A stretch of DNA of 26,376 nt from Erysipelotrichaceae bacterium (GTDB lineage: Bacteria; Bacillota_I; Bacilli_A; RFN20; CAG-826). The stretch is taken from assembly GCA_012729405.1 (NCBI GenBank), contig JAAYDH010000003.1:1-26376 (forward strand). The letters run 5' to 3'. Under the pieces are notes generated by a model. The model saw only the letters and a program-made list of their open reading frames with translations, had not been told where the DNA came from and ran no database searches. Numbering within the stretch: position 1 is the first letter of the stretch; each line of letters opens with the position of its first letter. Shown one piece after another: positions 5,474 to 12,208 of the stretch. The translations under genes and the position numbers were made by a program.

Positions 5474-8092
5474 ATGAAGAAAATGGATAAGCGCGACATT
5501 CAGACTCCCTTTGTGGACGCTTTAAAGAGCTATGTCGAAGAAGGCATTTCACCTTTTGATGTTCCCGGCCATCACATGGGCAATGTCAATAACGAAATGA
5601 CCGCTTTAATCGGCAAAAAAGTCTACAAGACAGATGTCAACGCTCCTTATGGATTAGACAATTTAGCCCATCCCAGCGGTGTTATTTTAGAAGCAGAAAA
5701 ATTAATGGCGCATGTCTGCCACGCAGACTACGCCTATTTTCTTATCAACGGAACTTCCTCTGGTCTCATCGCTGCGGTGATGACGATTTGCAAACCGACT
5801 GATAAGATTATTCTTCCGCGCAATGTCCATAAATCGTTGACCAACGCTTTGGTTTTATCAGGTGCGGTTCCAATTTACGTCGAACCTCATATTGATTCAA
5901 CAATTGAAATTGCCAATCAACCATCTTTAGATGAATATAAAAGGATGATTCTCCGCTATCCCTCTGCGAAAGCGGTCGTCGTCATTAACCCGACTTATTT
6001 TGGTGTGATCGCCGATTTACGGAGCATCGTCGAATTTGCTCACGAGCGAAATATGGCGGTCATCGTCGATGAAGCTCACGGCGCCCATTACTATTTAACT
6101 AATAACGACCCAGTGACAGCGATGGATGCAGGAGCGGATGTCTCTGCGGTATCTTTTCACAAGACGGCTGGTTCGCTCACCCAATCGAGCGTCTTGCTCG
6201 TCAAAGGCAATCGCGTCCCGCACTTTAAATTCCAAGAAACTTTAAATTTGATGAACACAACTTCACCAAGTTCATTGCTGATTGGTTCTCTAGACGCAGC
6301 GCGCGCTCACATTCAAGAGCATGGCGAAGAAATTTCAAAGAGAGTGATTGCCATCTCCGAAAAAGCTTATAACGAAATAAATAAGATTCCTGGCTTTATC
6401 GTTCGCGGTAAAGATTACTTTAAATCTTCCGGAGCGTTCAACTACGACAAGACGAAGCTCTTAATCGAAATTGATCGACTCGATATCAATGGATACGATG
6501 TCTATCGCTTATTAAAGACGAGATATCACGTCCAAGTCGAACTCGCTGAAACCTATGTTATTTTATGTATCCTCGCTCTGGGAACGACTGACGCTCACTT
6601 GAATGCTTTAATCAAGGCTCTCAAGAGCATCTCTAAAGAGCACTTCAAGAAAAATCGAACTTATCCGACCCACTCTTTCTCCTTTAAATATGGCTTTATG
6701 CTCACTCGTCCGAGAACTGCCTTCTTCGCTCCTGGCAAGACCGTCCCTCTCAGACAAGCTTTAAACCATATCAGCAAAGAGTCGATTGTCATCTATCCTC
6801 CTGGCATCCCGGTTATTCAAGCCGGCGAAGTCTTTTCGAAAGACATTATCTTTCAAATCGAAGATGGTCTTTCTAAACAATGCACGATTTTAAGCAATCA
6901 TAACCGTTGTGAGACGGTCGATATTATCGATGAAGAGAAATGGAAGAACTTCAACTTCTACAAGAAGAGACTCCATGATTATGTCAAAAACGAATTAACC
7001 ACTCCACGTCGTGATGGTTATTACTTGCCCTTTGAAGGCGATAAGCATCAAGGCACTATTGTTTTATTACCATTCAGGCGCGATGTGTGGAGGAACCACG
7101 CCAAAGAAGCCACTGAGCAATTTAAAGGTTTAATCAAAGCCATCGCCCGATTTGAAAAAATCTATGTCGGAGTCCATCCTTCGATTTACAAAAAGAGCCT
7201 TCCGTGGCTCGAAAGAATCCCAAACGTCATTCCCATCAGGGTGAAGTATAACGACGCTTGGGCACGGGATAACACGCTTATTTTCCTACGTAACAAACGC
7301 GGCGACATTCGTTCAGTTGACTTCCGCTTCAATGCTTGGGGTGGAGACTATGACGGATTGTACACCAATTACCAAGATGATGATGCTTTAGGCAGTCGGT
7401 TAGTCAAGAAACTCGGTGTTCAATCTTATCGCCTACCTTCCTTTGTCATGGAAGGCGGTTCGATTACGACGGATGGTGAAGGCACTTTGATCGCTACGGA
7501 AGCTTGCTTCCTTTCTAAAGGTCGCAACCCATCGATGTCAAAAGCGGAGATCGAAGAAACCCTCAAAGTCTATCTCGGTGTTAACGATATCATTTGGATT
7601 CCTCACGGAATCATCGGCGATGAAACTGATGAGCATGTCGATAATATGGTCACTTTCTCTCGTCCGGGAGAAGTCCTATTAGCATGGCCGAGCACCGCGG
7701 ATAAAGTCCAATACGTCGCAGCGACGAAAGCTTTGAAGATTTTGGAATCGACGAAAGACGCTAAAGGGCGACCGATAAAAGTTATCAAAGTGAAGATGCC
7801 AAACCCAATTTACTTGAGTAAAGAAGAGGCAAGAGGTATCTATTCGAAAGGCCATTACGGAGCTAAGCCGCGAAAAGCCGGCACTAACTTGTTGGCCACA
7901 TACATCAATTTCTATCAGAGTGACCGATTTGTCATTCTCCCCAGTTTCGGAGTAAAAGAAGATACGATTGTTTTGAAACAGTTCAAAGAAATCTTCCCCG
8001 AGAAAGAAATCATTCAGATTCCGAGCAAAGAAATCCTTATCGGTGGAGGCAATATCCACTGCGTTACGATGCAGATCCCTAGGGGGAGGTAA
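5474..8092 (+). CDS. Fused arginine decarboxylase (SpeA-type) and agmatine deiminase
   Basis: One uninterrupted 872-residue frame joins two enzymes. Residues about 8-470 are an Orn/Lys/Arg decarboxylase of the short Bacillus SpeA type: VPGHHMG near the start, GTSSG, PRNVHKS, NPTYFGV, DEAHGAHY (199-206) and SFHKTAGSLTQSS with PLP Lys230, ending with the family's C-terminal domain (YPPGIPV). After a 40-residue linker, residues about 512-868 are a complete agmatine deiminase: NDAWARD (593-599), FNAWGG, the EGGS glutamate 660, His721-Val-Asp723, and GGGNIHC with nucleophile Cys863. The product should convert arginine to agmatine and then to N-carbamoylputrescine. Start: ATG 5474 or 5483, both with weak ribosome sites; a TTG at 5444 is possible. 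The amidase for the next step starts 6 nt downstream. No stop or frameshift separates the halves, so the fusion appears genuine. Arg rather than Lys specificity is inferred from the attached deiminase. Confidence 0.93.
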   Translation: MKKMDKRDIQTPFVDALKSYVEEGISPFDVPGHHMGNVNNEMTALIGKKVYKTDVNAPYGLDNLAHPSGVILEAEKLMAHVCHADYAYFLINGTSSGLIAAVMTICKPTDKIILPRNVHKSLTNALVLSGAVPIYVEPHIDSTIEIANQPSLDEYKRMILRYPSAKAVVVINPTYFGVIADLRSIVEFAHERNMAVIVDEAHGAHYYLTNNDPVTAMDAGADVSAVSFHKTAGSLTQSSVLLVKGNRVPHFKFQETLNLMNTTSPSSLLIGSLDAARAHIQEHGEEISKRVIAISEKAYNEINKIPGFIVRGKDYFKSSGAFNYDKTKLLIEIDRLDINGYDVYRLLKTRYHVQVELAETYVILCILALGTTDAHLNALIKALKSISKEHFKKNRTYPTHSFSFKYGFMLTRPRTAFFAPGKTVPLRQALNHISKESIVIYPPGIPVIQAGEVFSKDIIFQIEDGLSKQCTILSNHNRCETVDIIDEEKWKNFNFYKKRLHDYVKNELTTPRRDGYYLPFEGDKHQGTIVLLPFRRDVWRNHAKEATEQFKGLIKAIARFEKIYVGVHPSIYKKSLPWLERIPNVIPIRVKYNDAWARDNTLIFLRNKRGDIRSVDFRFNAWGGDYDGLYTNYQDDDALGSRLVKKLGVQSYRLPSFVMEGGSITTDGEGTLIATEACFLSKGRNPSMSKAEIEETLKVYLGVNDIIWIPHGIIGDETDEHVDNMVTFSRPGEVLLAWPSTADKVQYVAATKALKILESTKDAKGRPIKVIKVKMPNPIYLSKEEARGIYSKGHYGAKPRKAGTNLLATYINFYQSDRFVILPSFGVKEDTIVLKQFKEIFPEKEIIQIPSKEILIGGGNIHCVTMQIPRGR

Positions 8093-8098
8093 ATAAGC

Positions 8099-8974
8099 AT
8101 GAAAGTAAAAGTTGCTTTAGTTCAAATGTCGATGTCTTGGAATATCGAAGATAATCTAAAAAAAGCGGACGATCTCGTCTCTCTCGCTGCCTCGAAAGGC
8201 GCGAACATCATCTTACTTCCGGAGCTGTTCATGACTCCTTATTTCTGCCAGACCGAAGATTACAATCACTTCGCTCTCGCTCAAAGTGTCACAAATTCAT
8301 CTTTAATTAAACATTATCAAGAATTAGCCAAGGAATTTGGCGTGGTCTTGCCAATTTCTTTCTTTGAAAAAGCCGGCAACTGCTATTTCAATTCCTTAGT
8401 GGTTATCGATGCGGACGGAACAGTGATTGATTTATATCGTAAATCGCACATTCCGACTGGCCAATGCTACGAGGAGAAATTCTATTTCACTCCGGGCGAT
8501 ACTGGTTTTAAAGTCTTCAAAACAAAGTTTGGTGTCATTGGTGTCGGCATTTGCTGGGATCAATGGTTCCCTGAAGCCGCTCGGATAATGGCCCTAAAGG
8601 GAGCGGAGATTTTATTCTATCCCACTGCTATTGGCAGTGAGCCAGTACTTCCTAAAGACAGTAAGGCCCACTGGCAGCAAGTCATGCGCGGACACGCTGC
8701 GGCTAATATTATGCCGGTCGTCGCTTCGAACCGCTTTGGCGAAGAGAAACAAGATGGGTCGAGTATGACCTTCTTCGGATCGTCTTTCATCGCTGATGAA
8801 TATGGCAACCTTCTCGAAGAGATGGACCGCACATCCTCAGGAGTTCGCGTCGTGGAATTCGATCTCGAAGCCATTAAAAAACAGCGCGAGGGTTGGGGTG
8901 TCTATCGCGATCGTAGAATAGATTTATATCAAGACATCTTGAAACTATCAGTGGAAGATGAAAATAAAAAGTAA
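8099..8974 (+). CDS. aguB: N-carbamoylputrescine amidase
   Basis: This 291-residue nitrilase-superfamily hydrolase shows the Glu-Lys-Cys triad: Glu42 in LPELF, Lys115 in YRKSHIP and Cys152 in GICWDQWFPE. The segments TPYFCQ, HIPTGQCYEEKFYFTPGD and YPTAIGSEP are those of the N-carbamoylputrescine amidase (AguB/CPA) branch. It would release putrescine, CO2 and ammonia, finishing the route begun by the fused enzyme. Its ribosome site (AGGGGGAGG, 8081-8089) lies inside the last codons of that gene, 6 nt separate the genes, and translation is probably coupled. Use of an amidase rather than putrescine carbamoyltransferase means no ATP is recovered, so the pathway looks biosynthetic. The stop codon forms part of the terminator stem. 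Confidence 0.93.
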   Translation: MKVKVALVQMSMSWNIEDNLKKADDLVSLAASKGANIILLPELFMTPYFCQTEDYNHFALAQSVTNSSLIKHYQELAKEFGVVLPISFFEKAGNCYFNSLVVIDADGTVIDLYRKSHIPTGQCYEEKFYFTPGDTGFKVFKTKFGVIGVGICWDQWFPEAARIMALKGAEILFYPTAIGSEPVLPKDSKAHWQQVMRGHAAANIMPVVASNRFGEEKQDGSSMTFFGSSFIADEYGNLLEEMDRTSSGVRVVEFDLEAIKKQREGWGVYRDRRIDLYQDILKLSVEDENKK

Positions 8975-8997
8975 GAGTTACAAACTCTTATTTTTTT
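8972..8997. terminator. Bidirectional terminator between aguB and yggS
   Basis: TAAGAGTT and AACTCTTA form a perfect 8-bp stem with a 3-nt loop, followed by seven Ts; the A-rich left flank provides the U run in the other direction. The aguB stop codon is the first three bases of the stem, and the last codon of the opposing gene touches its right side. Confidence 0.85.
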
Positions 8998-9634
8998 ACA
9001 TTTTATCAAACAGGATGCGACCTAGGCGAATGTGGGTCGCTCCCTTTTTAAGTGCGGTTTGATAATCTTCACTCATACCCATTGAAAGGTACGGGAGTGA
9101 GATATGAAGCTGCTGTTCAATGTTGCTACGCAAGGTGGCGAGTTTTCCAAACTGCTGTTCAAGGGAAATCACGTCGCTTCCCTGAATACCCATCATCATC
9201 AAACCGACAACTTTGATTTTTGAGAATTGTTGGAGACTCTTGATGAAATCAAGTGTTTCATCATATAGGACTCCGTTTTTACTCTCTTCGTGGTTGACCG
9301 AAACCTCAACGAAACAAGGTAGTGGTGTCTCTCTTCTCTTGTCGATTTCTTCAGCGAGCTTTAATGAATCTAATGAATGTAAATAATCAATTTTATTGAT
9401 TAATTTATGAGCTTTATTCCTCTGGAGATGGCCGATGAAATGCCAAATGATGGAATGATCTTTCAAAGCCTCGTATTTCCTGAGGAAATCTTCGACTCGG
9501 TTTTCTCCGAAGTTATTGATTCCATTATCCAATAAATAAACCATCTCACTCACATCAACATATTTAGTCGCTGCGACGATGGTGATATTCTTTGGAATAT
9601 TGGCGAGAAATTTCTGAATGTCTTTTCGTATCAT
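8996..9634 (-). CDS. PLP homeostasis protein (YggS/YlmE/PLPBP family)
   Basis: The 212-residue protein is the alanine-racemase-like single-domain PLP carrier. It shows VAATKY with PLP Lys24, FGENRV, WHFIGHLQRNK, the GLMMMG strand and the C-terminal LSMGMSEDYQTAL and ATHIRLGRILF that bind the PLP phosphate. The family is not catalytic; it buffers PLP and affects amino-acid and keto-acid balance. Length is slightly under the usual 220-230 residues, the shortfall being at the N-terminus. No Shine-Dalgarno site precedes ATG 9634, and a TATAAT lies only 8 nt upstream, so the message may be leaderless. It is convergent with the polyamine genes. Several PLP enzymes nearby may be coincidence. Confidence 0.93.
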   Translation of the reverse strand: MIRKDIQKFLANIPKNITIVAATKYVDVSEMVYLLDNGINNFGENRVEDFLRKYEALKDHSIIWHFIGHLQRNKAHKLINKIDYLHSLDSLKLAEEIDKRRETPLPCFVEVSVNHEESKNGVLYDETLDFIKSLQQFSKIKVVGLMMMGIQGSDVISLEQQFGKLATLRSNIEQQLHISLPYLSMGMSEDYQTALKKGATHIRLGRILFDKM

Positions 9635-9642
9635 CGCTAATA

Positions 9643-9648
9643 ATTATA
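9643..9648 (-). promoter_or_regulatory. -10 element of yggS, placing the start at or beside the ATG
   Basis: On the minus strand TATAAT (9648-9643) is preceded by TGCT and, at a long spacing of 20 nt, by TTGTCT. Only 8 nt separate it from ATG 9634, so the transcript would start within a few bases of the start codon. Confidence 0.45.
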
Positions 9649-9878
9649 AGCACTTCTTTTAATTAAAGAGACAAAATAATGCATAATGTTGTTTGAAGCA
9701 CCAAAATGCAGTACAATTATTTAGCGGTTTAGATTAAATTTTTCTTGTTTGGTTTCATAATTTACGCAGCCAAAACAGATGTGATAGGAGAACCTTAAAA
9801 AACAGAAACTTAAATCTATAACCTACAAGACATTAACGAAGTTAAGTAAACACAAAAAACTACTAGGAAACTACTAAT

Positions 9879-10796
9879 ATGGCAATGGACAATTTAAAGA
9901 CTTTAATGGATAAAAGGCAGTATGATCTCGTTGTTAAACTGACCGAAAACGCTACTGATGGGACGTCACTTTTTTATCGCGTCTCAGCCTTGCTCGGAGC
10001 GGGCAAACTAGAGAAGGCTCTCGACTGCATTAACGTTAATCTCAAAATCCTCGAAAGCGATAACATGAGCTTGCTCATAAAGGCTCACATTGAGATCCTT
10101 TGCTTAATGGGTAAGTTTGATGAGGCTTTCACCACCCTTGAGTATTACAAAAACCGACCCTATGTCTCGCAAGAAGTAGAAGAACTCCTTCGCGACATGC
10201 CAAAGATGATTCGGATGGAAGAACAGAAGCGAAATTCTTTGAGTACGATGAGTGACGATGAACTAGAAGAGAAATTCAAAAGCGAGGACAGTAACACCCT
10301 TTTAATGGCGATTGACGTCGTCAGAGGAAGAGATATTACTAAATTTTTGAATATAATTCAAAATGTAATGGTTAACTTTCCTAAACAATCAATCCGGTCG
10401 CTCGCCTTATTGCTGCTCGTTCAGAAACAAGTTAACAAGGAATTGCGTTTCAATCACATTGGCGAAATCATTGATGTTAACCCGAGCAAAATCGAGCCTC
10501 CGTTTGTCGGCGAACCTTTCAATTCGATTGTCAGAGCGCTCGATGCCGCTTATCGGAACCCAGTATTAAGCGAGAACGCTATATCGATTTTATCAACTCA
10601 TCTGATTTATATCTATCCGCAACCACTTGTGGTTGACACCAAAATAATTATTGAGGGACTATATCAAATTTCAAATGAGTATCTCAACAGCGAGATGAAA
10701 GAATCCCTCGAAGAGAGATGTCAACAAAAAGGCCTCGATCTTGAAGCGGTCAAAATACTCATTTCTGATATCAAAAAATCACTCGATAATTTTTAA
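9879..10796 (+). CDS. TPR-like helical protein upstream of tig (YsoA position)
   Basis: The 305-residue soluble protein is almost wholly predicted helical. Its first 120 residues read as tetratricopeptide-like helix pairs (for example SLFYRVSALLGAGKLEKALDC followed by SLLIKAHIEILCLMGKFDEAF), the alternation of small residues (A, G) at repeat positions being characteristic. A charged linker (about 110-140, rich in Glu and Ser) leads to a second helical region. In Bacillus the gene before tig is ysoA, a TPR protein of similar size, so this is a positional counterpart, not a proven orthologue. ATG 9879 has AGGA 10 nt upstream. The 244 bases before it hold AT-rich DNA with possible promoter pieces but no convincing structure. 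It probably mediates protein contacts; partner unknown. Confidence 0.8.
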   Translation: MAMDNLKTLMDKRQYDLVVKLTENATDGTSLFYRVSALLGAGKLEKALDCINVNLKILESDNMSLLIKAHIEILCLMGKFDEAFTTLEYYKNRPYVSQEVEELLRDMPKMIRMEEQKRNSLSTMSDDELEEKFKSEDSNTLLMAIDVVRGRDITKFLNIIQNVMVNFPKQSIRSLALLLLVQKQVNKELRFNHIGEIIDVNPSKIEPPFVGEPFNSIVRALDAAYRNPVLSENAISILSTHLIYIYPQPLVVDTKIIIEGLYQISNEYLNSEMKESLEERCQQKGLDLEAVKILISDIKKSLDNF

Positions 10797-10813
10797 TTAT
10801 TAGTCAGTTTATT

Positions 10814-10844
10814 AAGGAAGTTGCACGAAATGTGCGTTTTCCTT
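10814..10844 (+). other. Hairpin between the TPR gene and the tig promoter
   Basis: AAGGAA-gtt-GCAC pairs with GTGC-gtt-TTCCTT around a GAAAT loop; the two gtt segments can form wobble pairs, giving about 13 bp. No T run follows, so it is not a textbook terminator. It ends where the tig promoter begins. Confidence 0.5.
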
Positions 10845-10871
10845 GTCCTTAAAGAATTATTTCTTTATAAT
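10843..10871 (+). promoter_or_regulatory. Promoter of tig-lon-ysxC
   Basis: TTGTCC (10843-10848) lies 17 nt from a perfect TATAAT (10866-10871). Transcription would begin near 10878, giving a short leader with the TTTGGAGGT ribosome site. Confidence 0.65.
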
Positions 10872-10900
10872 CAATATCGCACATGTTTGGAGGTAATTAC

Positions 10901-12175
10901 ATGGAAAGAAAAGTAACAAAATTAGAACATTCACATGTCGAAGTCGCGGTTGTTGTTGATCAAGATGCTTGGAAAGCAGCGCAAAAGAAAGCGTTTGATA
11001 AACTATCCGCCAATGTCACTGTCGATGGCTTTCGCAAAGGCAAAGCCCCAGAACACTTAATCAGAGCTAAAGTTGATCAAATGAAAGTCATGGATGAGGC
11101 AATCAATTCCTTACTCCCTGGTATCTATAGAGACATTATCAGTGTCGATGGTGTCAAACCATATGCTCAACCAAAGGTTGACATAACCAAAATAAGCGAT
11201 GTTGAACTCGAACTTAAGTTCTCCATCGTCACCGCTCCCGAAGTCAAACTCGGAGCTTATACCGGCAAGAAAGTTGGGCACACCGAAGTCAAAGTTGAAG
11301 ATAAAGACGTTGAAGAGGCATTAGAAGCCATCAAGCTTCAAAATGCGAGCCTTGTCTTAAAAGAAGGGCCAGCCGCTCTTGGCGATACTGTCGTTTTAGA
11401 CTTTGCTGGTTCAATTGATGGCAAACTATTCGATGGTGGTTCCGCTAAGAATCACGAACTAGAGTTAGGTTCCGGAACCTTCATTCCGGGTTTTGAAGAC
11501 CAACTCGTCGGTGTTAAGGCTGGTGACCATGTCCACGTCAACGTCACCTTCCCTGAGAACTATACTCCTGAACTAAAAGGCAAAACCGCCCTCTTCGAAT
11601 GCGAAATTCACGAAGTGAAGGGAAAGAAAGTTCCTGAACTCACTGACGAATTAGTCGTCGAACTCAAGATTAAAGATGTCGCCACTGTCGAACAACTCAA
11701 AGCTCACAAAAAGAATGAGTTGTTGGCCCAAAAGAAAACCGATGAGAAGCGCGCTTACCTCGGTAAATTAATCGATCTCATCGCCAAGGATGCCAAAGCT
11801 GATATCCCTGACGAAATTATCGAATCTCAAATCACTTCTCGTAGAGAAGATTTAGAGAACAAAATCCAACAATCTGGATTAAACCTTGAACAATACTTGC
11901 AAATCGTTGGCCAAAAGGAAGAAGAATTCTTGGCTAAGCTCAAAGAAGAATCAATTCACGACGTCACCAATTACATGGTGATGGAAGAAATCGCTAAAGC
12001 GGAAAAAATCGAAGTTACCGATGAAGAACTCGAATTCGAATACGCGAAGATTGCTGATCAGTACAAGATGAAAATTGAAGACGTCAAAAAAGCCCTCGCT
12101 AATCAAGAGACTGAATTCCGCAACAACATGAAGATGAATCGAGTGGAAGAATTCTTAATTTCTAACAACGAATAA
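10901..12175 (+). CDS. tig: Trigger factor, ribosome-bound chaperone and prolyl isomerase
   Basis: Trigger factor binds the ribosome tunnel exit and shields nascent chains. The 424 residues show the three expected parts: an N-terminal ribosome-binding domain with the signature loop FRKGKAP (44-50), an FKBP-type prolyl isomerase domain at about 155-240 (GDTVVLDFAGSIDG, ELGSGTFIPGFEDQL, TFPENY), and a long helical C-terminal arm domain. I chose ATG 10901 because TTTGGAGG lies 7-14 nt upstream; an in-frame ATG at 10883 would put the ribosome site inside the gene. It begins the tig-lon-ysxC run, 33 nt before lon. In Bacillus clpX and lonB follow tig; here they are missing. Confidence 0.97.
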   Translation: MERKVTKLEHSHVEVAVVVDQDAWKAAQKKAFDKLSANVTVDGFRKGKAPEHLIRAKVDQMKVMDEAINSLLPGIYRDIISVDGVKPYAQPKVDITKISDVELELKFSIVTAPEVKLGAYTGKKVGHTEVKVEDKDVEEALEAIKLQNASLVLKEGPAALGDTVVLDFAGSIDGKLFDGGSAKNHELELGSGTFIPGFEDQLVGVKAGDHVHVNVTFPENYTPELKGKTALFECEIHEVKGKKVPELTDELVVELKIKDVATVEQLKAHKKNELLAQKKTDEKRAYLGKLIDLIAKDAKADIPDEIIESQITSRREDLENKIQQSGLNLEQYLQIVGQKEEEFLAKLKEESIHDVTNYMVMEEIAKAEKIEVTDEELEFEYAKIADQYKMKIEDVKKALANQETEFRNNMKMNRVEEFLISNNE

Positions 12176-12208
12176 ACATAACTAAATTCTTGAAAGGAGG
12201 ATATCGTT

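Noticed and set aside
7679..8059. 126-codon frame on the minus strand inside the deiminase domain
   Set aside because: It lies wholly within the motif-rich deiminase coding sequence and has no family resemblance.
10883..10900. N-terminal extension of trigger factor by 6 codons
   Set aside because: These codons are the ribosome site itself (TTTGGAGGT) for ATG 10901.
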